A stretch of DNA of 20,268 nucleotides from a virus. The stretch spans positions 1 through 20,268 of IMG/VR virus record IMGVR_UViG_3300027971_000273. One strand, 5' to 3'. The notes under the pieces were generated by a model. That model worked only from the letters and a program-made list of their open reading frames with translations, made no database searches and was not told the origin of the DNA. Both the position numbers and the translations under genes were made by a program. Of this stretch, positions 1 to 7,055 are shown piece after piece (the stretch's first letter is position 1; every line of letters starts with the position of its first letter).

Positions 1-47
1 GCCAAGATTTTGTGTGTTTTTTAGCCACGAACGGATTCAATCACTAA

Positions 48-2168
48 ATGGCGGTCCGATCCGATCAGAAACGCCGCACCGACGACGCCCAGGCGAAGCG
101 CGACGCCGAGCGGTACGACGACATCAAGTCCCGCACCGGCGAACGCTCTCGCCGAGTCTCAGCCGCCGGCCGCGACATCGGCCCGCCGCCGGCGATCGTC
201 GATCCGGCCCGCCGCGATTCATGCCGGCTCGACTTCCGGATGTTCTGCGAGACGTACCTTCCCGAATCGTTTCCGTTGGCGTGGTCGCCAGACCATCTCC
301 GCGCCATCTCCAAGATCGAGGCGGCGGTCCTCCGCGGCGAGCTGTTCGCCTTCGCCATGCCGCGCGGCTCCGGCAAGACGACGCTCTGTACCGCGGCCTG
401 CCTCTGGGCAATTGTCTTCGGGCATCGGCAGTTCATCGTCCTTGTCGGATCAGACCAGTCAATCGCCGAGCAGATGCTCGACAGCATCAAAAGTCACCTC
501 GAGCAGAACAACCTCCTGGCCGACGACTTCCCGCACACGGTCTACCCGGTTCGCGCTCTCGAGGGAATTAACGCCCGTGCCCGTGGTCAGACGAGCGAAG
601 GGGTGCCGACCAAGATTGAATGGACCGCGGATCAGATCACGTTCGCGGCGCTTCCTGGCTCACCGTCTTCCGGGGCGGCCGTTCGTGTCGCCGGCATCAC
701 CGGACGGATTCGTGGCCTCACGCACACCCGGCCAGACGGCAAGACCATCCGCCCCGACCTGGTGCTCGTGGACGATCCGCAGACAGACGAATCGGCGGAC
801 AGCCCGTCGCAGGTATCGAAACGTGAACGCACCCTTGACGGTGCCGTCCTCGGCCTCTGTGGCCCCGGTGTGGACATGGCCGGGCTCTGCACCGTGACGG
901 TAATCCGTGCCGACGATCTCGCCGATCGACTTCTCGATCGCCAGAGAAATCCAAAGTGGCAGGGCGAACGCACGAAGTTGGTCTACGAGTGGCCCGACAA
1001 CGAGGATCTCTGGAGCCAATACGCAGAACTGCGGCGAGAGGGGCAGCGAAGCGGCGTCGGCACTGCGGAGGCGGACGCTTTCTACAGAGACCACCGGGCG
1101 GCAATGGACGCAGGCAGCCGAGTTGCATGGCCTGAACGCAAGGCTCCGGGCGATCTATCCGCGATCCAACACGCCTGGAATCTGCGGATTGACCGGGGCG
1201 AATCGGCATTCAATGCCGAGTACCAGAACGAGCCGCTGACAGACGACATGACGACGGACAAGCTCGACCGTCGGCAGCTTGCCGACCGATCGACTGTTGT
1301 CGGCCGCGCCGTCGTTCCGCACGGACACACGAAGCTGACGGCGTTCATCGACGTGCAGAAGAATCTCCTCTACTGGATGGTCTGCTCGTGGTCTGAATCT
1401 TTCGGCGGTCAGTTGATCGCCTACGGCTCATACCCCGACCAGGGCGTGTCGTACTACGAGGCGCAGTCGGCAAAAAAGACGCTGGCTCTCGCCAAGCCTG
1501 GAGCGTCATTCGAGGCCGCTCTGTATGCCGGCCTTGAGGAAGCAACAAAGATGCTCCTCTCGCGCGAGTGGTTGCGGGAAGACGGGGTGCCGATGCGGAT
1601 CGCCCAGACGATGATTGACTCAAACTGGGGCACATCGACTGACACCGTCCGCAAGTTTTGCCGGTCGTCGCTGTTCTCCTCGACGATCCTCCCCAGCCGC
1701 GGCCGCGGTGTCGGGGCGACGAGTGCCCCGATGGGAGTGAGGCGCAATCGTGGCGACCGTGCCGGCTTGAATTGGGTGGTCGGCAAGACCGCGAGCGGCG
1801 TCCAGATCGAGTCGCAGTACGACACGAACTGGTGGAAGACGTTCGTCTCGGCCCGGCTCCGGCTCGGCCAGGGCGACCCGGAAGCGATCATGTTCCACGC
1901 CGGCTCACACGAGATGCTTATCGAGCACCTCGTCTCGGAGTTTCCGCAGCGGAAGGAAGCACGCGGCCGGATCGTTGACGAATGGAAGCTCCCGCCTGGG
2001 CAGGAAAACCATTGGTGGGACTGCCTCGTCGGATGCGCCGTCGCAGCGTCGATTTCTGGCCTCGAGGTGGCGTCGAGTGAGACGGGCACTCGAAAGCGGA
2101 AGAAGGTCAGCATCCCCACCGGCCCTGACGGCAAGCGGGTGATCGTGACCAAGCGCCACAAGGCGTAG
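48..2168 (+). CDS. Phage terminase large subunit (packaging ATPase-nuclease)
   Basis: This 706-residue protein is the motor that translocates phage DNA into the prohead through the portal and cuts it into genome lengths. The N-terminal ATPase shows a Walker A motif PRGSGKTT at residues 105-112 and a Walker B motif DLVLVDDP around 237-244. The C-terminal half looks like an RNase H-fold nuclease, with candidate metal-binding aspartates D435 (FIDVQ), D524 (MIDSNWG) and D658 (WWDCLVG). The C-terminus is basic. Length is normal for large terminases. The ATG at 48 has no strong Shine-Dalgarno, but the next in-frame Met codons would cut into the ATPase region. No small terminase subunit is visible in this window; it may lie upstream. 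Immediate downstream genes are connector and portal, as expected. The family role is confident; the exact terminase subfamily is not assigned. Confidence 0.93.
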   Translation: MAVRSDQKRRTDDAQAKRDAERYDDIKSRTGERSRRVSAAGRDIGPPPAIVDPARRDSCRLDFRMFCETYLPESFPLAWSPDHLRAISKIEAAVLRGELFAFAMPRGSGKTTLCTAACLWAIVFGHRQFIVLVGSDQSIAEQMLDSIKSHLEQNNLLADDFPHTVYPVRALEGINARARGQTSEGVPTKIEWTADQITFAALPGSPSSGAAVRVAGITGRIRGLTHTRPDGKTIRPDLVLVDDPQTDESADSPSQVSKRERTLDGAVLGLCGPGVDMAGLCTVTVIRADDLADRLLDRQRNPKWQGERTKLVYEWPDNEDLWSQYAELRREGQRSGVGTAEADAFYRDHRAAMDAGSRVAWPERKAPGDLSAIQHAWNLRIDRGESAFNAEYQNEPLTDDMTTDKLDRRQLADRSTVVGRAVVPHGHTKLTAFIDVQKNLLYWMVCSWSESFGGQLIAYGSYPDQGVSYYEAQSAKKTLALAKPGASFEAALYAGLEEATKMLLSREWLREDGVPMRIAQTMIDSNWGTSTDTVRKFCRSSLFSSTILPSRGRGVGATSAPMGVRRNRGDRAGLNWVVGKTASGVQIESQYDTNWWKTFVSARLRLGQGDPEAIMFHAGSHEMLIEHLVSEFPQRKEARGRIVDEWKLPPGQENHWWDCLVGCAVAASISGLEVASSETGTRKRKKVSIPTGPDGKRVIVTKRHKA

Positions 2169-2212
2169 CCACACCCCCTCTCGATCCGTTGCCGTCTCCG
2201 CGACTTTGGAGG
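2167..2212 (+). repeat. Intergenic element copy A (CACCCCC ... ACTTT, then GGAGG)
   Basis: The gap between terminase and connector carries AGCCACACCCCCTC (2167-2180), beginning within the stop codon. ACTTT lies 31 bases after the start of CACCCCC (2172 to 2203) and is followed by GGAGG. Three other non-overlapping junctions (9370, 13922, 19959) carry the same C-rich box with an AC..T box at the identical offset. This copy has the weakest second box (ACTTT rather than ACGAT). Function is unknown; a phage-specific late promoter or a module-boundary sequence is possible. Confidence 0.45.
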
Positions 2213-2213
2213 C

Positions 2214-2411
2214 ATGAGCGACGAACTTGCAAGCAAGATCGACACGGTGGCGCAGGGGCCGGCGTCCGTCCGCACCGACGCGGGCGAGGTCGTCGCGCAG
2301 TCGATCCCCGACATGATCGAGGCGGACAAGTACCTCGCCGCTCGGAACGCCACGGCCGCCAGCAATCGCGGGCTGCGTTTCAACAAGCTGATCCCGCCGG
2401 GGACCACCTGA
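2214..2411 (+). CDS. gpW-like head-tail connector, small
   Basis: A 65-residue protein between terminase and portal, exactly where lambda places gene W. Lambda gpW is a small head-completion protein that joins the DNA-filled head to the neck. The sequence shows an acidic helical stretch (MSDELASKID), a short segment VRTDAGEVV that could be the gpW beta-hairpin, then SIPDMIEADKYLAARN and a C-terminal GLRFNKLIPPGTT resembling gpW-type tails. The start has GGAGG at 2208-2212, only one base from the ATG, which is unusually close. The stop TGA abuts the portal ATG (TGAATG), so the two are probably translationally coupled. Position and size support the call; sequence similarity is judged by eye, so the assignment is moderate. 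Confidence 0.6.
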   Translation: MSDELASKIDTVAQGPASVRTDAGEVVAQSIPDMIEADKYLAARNATAASNRGLRFNKLIPPGTT

Positions 2412-4217
2412 ATGGCGAAGCGCACCGCACCGAAGGCGCGAGCGAGCCGCAAGGCACCGGCTCCCCGTGCGCCCCGGCAGGTGACGGTTGTCAAGCAGAC
2501 TGTCCGCGCCCGGTACGACGCCGCTCAGACGAGCGACGACGCTCGGCACTGGGCGAACGCCGACTCGCTGTCGGCCAACGCCGCTCTCGTGCCAGAGGTG
2601 CGGCGGATCATCCGTAATCGTGCCCGGTACGAGCGGGCCAACAACGCCTACGTCCACGGCATCTGCACCACGAAGAGCAACGACCTCATCGGCATCGGGC
2701 CGCGGGTTTTGCTCTTGACTGGCAATCCGGTGGCGGATCGTGCGATCGGCCGGGCTTGGTACGACTGGTCTTGGCACGTCCGTCTGGCCGACAAGCTCCG
2801 CGTTGCCACCGAGGCGAAGTTTTTGGACGGCGAAGCGTTCGCGCTGTTGTTCACCAATCCACGCCTCGACTCGCGCGGGGTGCAGCTCGATCTGCGGCTG
2901 ATCGAGGCCGATCAAGTCGCCTCTCCGGCCTACCAGTGGCAGCAGACCGTGTCGCCCGACGGGTCGCTCGTGGACGGAATCGAGCTTGACGTTCACGGCA
3001 ACGTGACCGCGTTCCACGTGCTCAAGACACACCCCGGCAGCAACTACCTTCTCGGCGTCAACGAGTACGACCGCATTGCCGCTCAGGACATGCTGCACTG
3101 GTTCCGCTCGACGCGGCCCGGCCAGCACCGCGGCATCTCCGAGTTGGCACCGTGCCTCCGGCTGACGGCGAACATGCGGCGCTACACGGAGGCCGTGATC
3201 CGGGCCGCCGAGATCGCCGCCGATCTCGCCGCGTTCGTCCACAGCAACTCGCCGGCCGCCCAGGTAGACGAGGTCGATCCGTTCGCCGCGATCGAGATCG
3301 AGAAGGGCACGCTGACAACGTTGCCCGAGGGGTGGGATATCTCCCAACTCAAGGCCGAACAGCCCACCAACACGCACCAAGCCTTCACGCGGACGATTCT
3401 CGGCGAGATCGCGCGGGGCGTCAATTTGCCGTACCACAAGGCGGCTTTCGACGCCTCGTCCTACAACTTCTCGTCGGCCCGCCTCGACGGCTCGCTGCAC
3501 GACCAAAACGTCCGAGTTGACCGCGACGAGCTCGAGCGATCCTGGCTCGACCGGATCTTCTCCGCGTGGCTCGACGAGGCTCTGCTCGTCCCCGGCATGA
3601 TCCCCGACGATATGCCGCCGGTGAGCGAGTGGAACTGGCAGTGGATCTGGAACGGAAACGACGGCATCGATCCGGTCAAGGAATCGAACGCCACCGAGAC
3701 GAAGCTTTCCACGCTCACCACCTCGCTCTCTGCCGAGTACGCGCGACAGGGGAAGCAATGGGACGAGGAATTGCGGCAGATCGCTGCCGAGCGGCAGTTG
3801 ATGGCAGAGCTTGGTCTGACGATCGGCAATCGGCCGTCGCAGATCGTTGTGCCGCAGTCGGACGCCGTCAACGCTACTGCCGTGCCGACCGTCACGGCCG
3901 CCGAGTCGTACCAGCCGACCGCCGAGATGCGAGCCGAGGCGGAACGTGGCCTCGCGTGGCGTCGTGAGTTCGGCCGCGGCGGCACCGAGATCGGCGTGGC
4001 CCGTGCCCGCGACATCGCCAACGGTCGGCCGCTCTCGCTCGACACCGTTCAGCGGATGGCGAGTTACTTCGCCCGGCACGAGGTGGATAAGCAGGGACAA
4101 GGCTGGAGCCAGGGCGAGGACGGCTATCCGTCCGCCGGCCGCATTGCCTGGGCGCTATGGGGCGGAGACGCCGGTCAGACGTTCGCCAACCGCATTACCG
4201 AGGGGGCCAACGCATGA
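2412..4217 (+). CDS. Portal protein, lambda gpB-type, with extra C-terminal domain
   Basis: This 601-residue protein forms the dodecameric ring at the capsid vertex through which DNA enters and leaves. Lambda-type portal features are visible: a basic N-terminus, the RYERANNAYVHGICTTKSND stretch near residue 75, DGEAFALLF, LRLIEADQV, the helix ISELAPCLRLTANMRRYTEA, and SYNFSSARL in the C-terminal half. After about residue 503 the protein continues with an extra domain: ERGLAWRREFGRGGTEIGVA, then RMASYFARHEVDKQG and GYPSAGRIAWALWGGDAG. I recall this pattern at the ends of assorted phage structural proteins but cannot name it. The ATG directly follows the connector stop, and its own stop overlaps the next start (ATGA). 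Confidence 0.92.
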   Translation: MAKRTAPKARASRKAPAPRAPRQVTVVKQTVRARYDAAQTSDDARHWANADSLSANAALVPEVRRIIRNRARYERANNAYVHGICTTKSNDLIGIGPRVLLLTGNPVADRAIGRAWYDWSWHVRLADKLRVATEAKFLDGEAFALLFTNPRLDSRGVQLDLRLIEADQVASPAYQWQQTVSPDGSLVDGIELDVHGNVTAFHVLKTHPGSNYLLGVNEYDRIAAQDMLHWFRSTRPGQHRGISELAPCLRLTANMRRYTEAVIRAAEIAADLAAFVHSNSPAAQVDEVDPFAAIEIEKGTLTTLPEGWDISQLKAEQPTNTHQAFTRTILGEIARGVNLPYHKAAFDASSYNFSSARLDGSLHDQNVRVDRDELERSWLDRIFSAWLDEALLVPGMIPDDMPPVSEWNWQWIWNGNDGIDPVKESNATETKLSTLTTSLSAEYARQGKQWDEELRQIAAERQLMAELGLTIGNRPSQIVVPQSDAVNATAVPTVTAAESYQPTAEMRAEAERGLAWRREFGRGGTEIGVARARDIANGRPLSLDTVQRMASYFARHEVDKQGQGWSQGEDGYPSAGRIAWALWGGDAGQTFANRITEGANA

Positions 4218-6097
4218 CGAATCTCTCGATCCAATCGGCAGTGCAGTTTCTACGCGCCGACGATCACGGCGGCGAGGGCGAAGGGCTTTCGACGCCGCGG
4301 ATTCCGCGGTTTTCGATGGTCGGCTACACGGGCGGCCTGATCCGCCAGGCTTGGAGCCGCGAGCCAGTCGTCATCGACCTCGCCGGCATGACCGTGCCGT
4401 CGGTGATCCCGATCGTCTTCGGCCACGACTACTCGCTCGAGGCGGTCCTCGGCCAGGGTACCGGCACCGTCGGCAACCAGCTCGTCATCGACGGCGCGAT
4501 CCTCTCCGTCTGCGACGCGGCCATGCAGGTCGTGCAGCTCGGCGACCGCGGCTACCAGTGGCAGGCGAGCGTCGGCGCTGACGTTGACGAGGACTACCTC
4601 GTAGCGTCTGGCGACACCGCACAAGTCAACGGGCAGACCTTCCAAGGTCCGGTCCGAATCGTAAAGCGCTCCACGCTGCGGGAGTGCTCGTTCGTCACTT
4701 TGGGGGCCGATGCAGCGACGGCCGTCACCATTACCGCCAACACGGCGGGGGAGTCTCCTATGTCCGCAGAGACGCAGGCCGCCGTCGACGTGATGCCGAC
4801 CGGCCCCGATGTTCAGCAGACCGACGCAATGCCAACCGGACCTTCTGACATGGCTTCGGCCGCGCCGAAGGTCGATCTCGCTTCGATTCGCGCCGAGATC
4901 GTGGCCGATGTCACCCGCGATGTGAAGGCCCAACTCCTCAAGGATCTCCGCGACGTGCGCGGCGGGCCGGCGATCCACGCCAGCAAGCCGGCCCTCGACG
5001 ACGATCAGGTCACGATCGCCGCCATGCAGGTCGTCGGCGGGCTCGGCAAGCAGATCGAAGCCAAGTACGGTGATTCGCCGATGGTCGAGGCCGCCAACAA
5101 GCGGAGTCGCACGATCGGCCTTCAGGAAGTCCTCGTCAGCGCCGCTCGCAAGGGCGGGTATGACGGTGTCCACAAGGTCACGGCGGGGAACATTGGGGTG
5201 ATTCTGCGGGCGGCTTTCGCCACCCACAACATCTCCAACATCCTCGCCGCGACGTACAACAAGTACCTCCTCAACGGCTTCGAGGCCGTCGAGTCGGTCT
5301 GGGATCAGATCTCGCTCGTTCGGCCGCTCAACGATCTGAAGGCCATCACCGGCGTTCGGCTCGACGGCGGATTCGTGTTCGACGAAGTGGCGGGCGACGG
5401 GCGTCTGAAGTCGGCGGATGCCGGCGATGCGACCCGCACGCTCCAGGCCAAGACATACGGCCGCATCTCGTCGATCTCAAGAGCCGACATCATCAACGAC
5501 GACCTCGGGGCTCTGACGGCGGTTCCCCGCCGGCTTGGCCGCGGTGCGGCGTTGAAGTTCAACTCGGTGTTCTGGACCGAGTTCCAGGTGGGTGCGACTG
5601 CCAACGCTAGCTACTACCAGGGGGCGACCGCTGGTGCGGGCAATGCGATGGCGATCGGGTCGGTCGAGACTGCTTACGCGGCGTACCGGTCGCTCAACGA
5701 TCCGGACGGCAACCCGCTCGGCATCACGCCGAGGATCCTGCTCGTCCCCGTCCAGCTCCGGATCACGGCCGACAAGATCCAAACCGGCAACACGCTCCTG
5801 GCCTCCTCGCTCGGCTCGACCTCGAGCCGCGTCGTCGAGCCCCAGGCCAACGTGCTCGCCGGGAAGTTCGTGATCGTCGATTCGGCGTACCTCACCTCGT
5901 CTACGACGTGGTGGCTGTGTGCCGATCCGAACGATCTGCCGGTCATGGAAGTCGGCTTCCTCAACGGGCAGCGGTCGCCGATCGTCGAGCAGGCGGAAGC
6001 CTCGTTCGACACCCTCGGCATCGAGGTCCGCGGGTACTTCGACTTCGGCGTTTCGAAGGCCGAGCCGCGGTCGTGCTACCGCATGGCGACATCCTGA
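4214..6097 (+). CDS. Prohead protease / major capsid protein fusion
   Basis: A 627-residue polypeptide joining a prohead protease to the major capsid protein. The protease part (about 1-175) has a candidate catalytic His in FGHDYS (H71) and Ser in ECSFVTLGAD (S159). Residues about 183-290 form a polar, acidic-basic helical scaffold-like segment including two MPTGP repeats. The rest is a capsid protein of the Mu gpT-like type, with SRADIINDDLGALT and RRLGRGAALKFNSVFW. Such fusions are a known phage arrangement. I start it at ATG 4214, which overlaps the portal stop (ATGA) and follows GAGGGGG; the longer open frame to 4157 would lie inside the portal gene. A strong internal ribosome binding site precedes in-frame Met183, see separate entries. 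A perfect hairpin follows the stop. Confidence 0.9.
   Translation: MTNLSIQSAVQFLRADDHGGEGEGLSTPRIPRFSMVGYTGGLIRQAWSREPVVIDLAGMTVPSVIPIVFGHDYSLEAVLGQGTGTVGNQLVIDGAILSVCDAAMQVVQLGDRGYQWQASVGADVDEDYLVASGDTAQVNGQTFQGPVRIVKRSTLRECSFVTLGADAATAVTITANTAGESPMSAETQAAVDVMPTGPDVQQTDAMPTGPSDMASAAPKVDLASIRAEIVADVTRDVKAQLLKDLRDVRGGPAIHASKPALDDDQVTIAAMQVVGGLGKQIEAKYGDSPMVEAANKRSRTIGLQEVLVSAARKGGYDGVHKVTAGNIGVILRAAFATHNISNILAATYNKYLLNGFEAVESVWDQISLVRPLNDLKAITGVRLDGGFVFDEVAGDGRLKSADAGDATRTLQAKTYGRISSISRADIINDDLGALTAVPRRLGRGAALKFNSVFWTEFQVGATANASYYQGATAGAGNAMAIGSVETAYAAYRSLNDPDGNPLGITPRILLVPVQLRITADKIQTGNTLLASSLGSTSSRVVEPQANVLAGKFVIVDSAYLTSSTTWWLCADPNDLPVMEVGFLNGQRSPIVEQAEASFDTLGIEVRGYFDFGVSKAEPRSCYRMATS
4747..4762 (+). 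promoter_or_regulatory. Internal ribosome binding site and in-frame ATG for scaffold-capsid product
   Basis: GGGGGAG at 4747-4753 is followed six bases later by ATG at 4760-4762. This ATG is in frame with the fusion gene (codon 183, exactly after the protease domain). Initiation here would give a 445-residue scaffold-capsid protein beginning MSAETQAAVDVM without the protease. The layout parallels lambda, where scaffold Nu3 starts inside protease gene C in the same frame. That the site is used is inference. Confidence 0.6.
4760..6097 (+). CDS. Nested scaffold-major capsid product (alternative start)
   Basis: This is the predicted second product of the fusion gene, 445 residues, started at the internal ATG 4760 with a strong upstream GGGGGAG. 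It would contain the scaffold-like segment and the whole capsid domain but no protease. A shell needs hundreds of capsid subunits and only a few protease copies, so an independent start would fix the ratio. The protein sequence across this start switches from the protease end (AVTITANTAGES) to a low-complexity linker, consistent with a domain boundary. It is supported by the Shine-Dalgarno and frame only; proteomics of virions would be needed to confirm it. Confidence 0.5.
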   Translation: MSAETQAAVDVMPTGPDVQQTDAMPTGPSDMASAAPKVDLASIRAEIVADVTRDVKAQLLKDLRDVRGGPAIHASKPALDDDQVTIAAMQVVGGLGKQIEAKYGDSPMVEAANKRSRTIGLQEVLVSAARKGGYDGVHKVTAGNIGVILRAAFATHNISNILAATYNKYLLNGFEAVESVWDQISLVRPLNDLKAITGVRLDGGFVFDEVAGDGRLKSADAGDATRTLQAKTYGRISSISRADIINDDLGALTAVPRRLGRGAALKFNSVFWTEFQVGATANASYYQGATAGAGNAMAIGSVETAYAAYRSLNDPDGNPLGITPRILLVPVQLRITADKIQTGNTLLASSLGSTSSRVVEPQANVLAGKFVIVDSAYLTSSTTWWLCADPNDLPVMEVGFLNGQRSPIVEQAEASFDTLGIEVRGYFDFGVSKAEPRSCYRMATS

Positions 6098-6118
6098 GCC
6101 CTTCCAGCGTAATCCGTG

Positions 6119-6151
6119 CCCGGCGGGCCAGGGGTGTCCTGGCCCGCCGGG
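6119..6151 (+). terminator. Perfect 14-bp hairpin after the capsid gene
   Basis: Arms CCCGGCGGGCCAGG (6119-6132) and CCTGGCCCGCCGGG (6138-6151) are perfectly complementary with a five-base loop GGTGT. It lies 21 bases after the capsid stop and 40 bases before the decoration gene start. No T-tract follows, so it is not a textbook intrinsic terminator. It could be an attenuator, an mRNA-stabilising 3' structure or a processing site that sets the capsid to decoration ratio. Confidence 0.55.
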
Positions 6152-6191
6152 GTGACGCTCACCAAACACTCAAGACCAATGAGGCTTTTCG

Positions 6192-6551
6192 ATGGCAACG
6201 CTCAAGCAAAACATCGGTGACAGTTGGGACTATACGCCGTCCACCGCGAAGGCGGTTGGCGACGTGGTGATCCTCGGGAAGGTGGTCGGTGTCGTCTCGC
6301 GGCCGATCGCCGCCAACGCCAAGGGCTCGATCAACGTCCGCGGCATCTTCACGTTCGACAAGGTGACCGGCGGCGCTCTCACCGCCGGCTCTGTGGGGTA
6401 TCTGCACTCCAACCTCAAGGTCACGGGCTCCGCGACGACGACCGGCATCGCCGGGCTCGTGGCTGTCGATGCGGCCGCCGGTGACACGACGGTCGATGTG
6501 TCGATCAACCACGGCATGCTCTACGACCTGAACTCCACCGGCCCCGCCTGA
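6192..6551 (+). CDS. Capsid decoration (cement) protein, DUF2190-like
   Basis: A 119-residue, beta-rich, small-residue protein with the pattern of the DUF2190 capsid cement family: an N-terminal MATLKQNIGDSWDY, then AVGDVVILGKVVGVV, NVRGIFTFDKVTG, AGSVGYLHSNLKVT, and a closing TTVDVSINH strand. These proteins, like lambda gpD, bind the outside of the expanded shell and stabilise it. It lies directly after the major capsid gene, the expected place. GAGG at 6181-6184 precedes the ATG by seven bases. It is the only gene in the window flanked on both sides by strong hairpins, which hints at separate control of its mRNA level or stability. Confidence 0.78.
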   Translation: MATLKQNIGDSWDYTPSTAKAVGDVVILGKVVGVVSRPIAANAKGSINVRGIFTFDKVTGGALTAGSVGYLHSNLKVTGSATTTGIAGLVAVDAAAGDTTVDVSINHGMLYDLNSTGPA

Positions 6552-6562
6552 CGTTTATCCCG

Positions 6563-6611
6563 CAAGCCGCCGGCGGTCGCTCCTCCTCGAGCACCGCCGG
6601 CGGTCTTGTGC
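6563..6611 (+). terminator. Long GC-rich hairpin after the decoration gene
   Basis: Core arms CCGCCGGCGGT (6567-6577) and ACCGCCGGCGG (6593-6603) pair perfectly over 11 bp. The stem continues inward with GCTC/GAGC (6579-6582 with 6589-6592) around a bulged C, and outward with CAAG/CTTG (6563-6566 with 6605-6608) around a bulged T. The loop is CTCCTC. There is no T-tract. It fills the 74-base gap between the decoration and head-tail joining genes. A terminator, a processing site or a 3' protective structure are all possible. Confidence 0.5.
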
Positions 6612-6625
6612 TTGCGAGGTGACCG

Positions 6626-7051
6626 ATGGCCGACATGCTCTCCGCCGGTGCCGCGTGGCTCGCCGACCAGTTCGCGGCGTCGGCGTCGCTCACCGTGGCA
6701 TACAAGCGGGGCGTGAACTCGTCGCAGTTCGTCGCCACGATCGGGAAGAGCATGTTTGAATCGAGCGGTCAGAACGGTGTCACAGAGCAATGGGAAAGCC
6801 GCGACTACATCGTCAAGACGGCCGATTTGCCGTACGGCGAGCCGCTGCGTGGTGACCTGATCGTCGAGGACATAGGCGGAGTGTCGGTGTTCTACGAAGT
6901 GACCGCACCTCGAGGCGTGCCGCTGTTTCACTACGGCGATGCCTTCCAGCAGCTCGTCCGCGTCCACACCAAGCGGACGGACAAGGATCAGACCTACATC
7001 ATCACCGACCAGGGCGAAGAGATCGTCGTGCCGCTCACCGCTCAAGGCTGA
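6626..7051 (+). CDS. Probable head-tail joining (head closure) protein
   Basis: A 141-residue protein following the decoration gene, the position of lambda FII-type head-tail attachment proteins. Visible features are an N-terminal amphipathic helix (MADMLSAGAAWLADQFAASA), then short beta strands: LTVAYKRG, FVATIGKSMFE, VTEQWESRDYIVKTADLP, GEPLRGDLIVEDIGG and VSVFYEVTAPRG, ending in a strand with RVHTKRT. The alternation of strands and the RGD-x-I/V turn resemble small neck proteins I recall from similar phages, in which the joiner caps the connector and receives the tail. GAGGTG precedes the ATG. The assignment rests on position and general pattern rather than a diagnostic motif. Confidence 0.5.
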   Translation: MADMLSAGAAWLADQFAASASLTVAYKRGVNSSQFVATIGKSMFESSGQNGVTEQWESRDYIVKTADLPYGEPLRGDLIVEDIGGVSVFYEVTAPRGVPLFHYGDAFQQLVRVHTKRTDKDQTYIITDQGEEIVVPLTAQG

Positions 7052-7055
7052 CATC

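Noticed and set aside
1-47. A possible tail end of an upstream gene (frame 1 reaches TAG at 22-24) and a T-rich stretch near 8-23
   Set aside because: Only seven codons are visible, too little to support a gene, and there is no hairpin before the T-run to call a terminator.
1454-2494. A 346-codon minus-strand open frame opposite the terminase C-terminal half
   Set aside because: It is low-information antisense sequence crossing a gene boundary, with no ribosome binding site or family motif recognised.
1905-4100. A 731-codon open frame on the minus strand opposite terminase and portal
   Set aside because: Long antisense frames are expected in GC-rich coding DNA; the product is rich in Arg, Gly, Val and Asp without recognisable motifs, and the + strand genes there are clear.
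4157-4213. An earlier in-frame start for the protease-capsid fusion
   Set aside because: It lies within the portal gene; ATG 4214 has a GAGGGGG upstream and the usual ATGA overlap.
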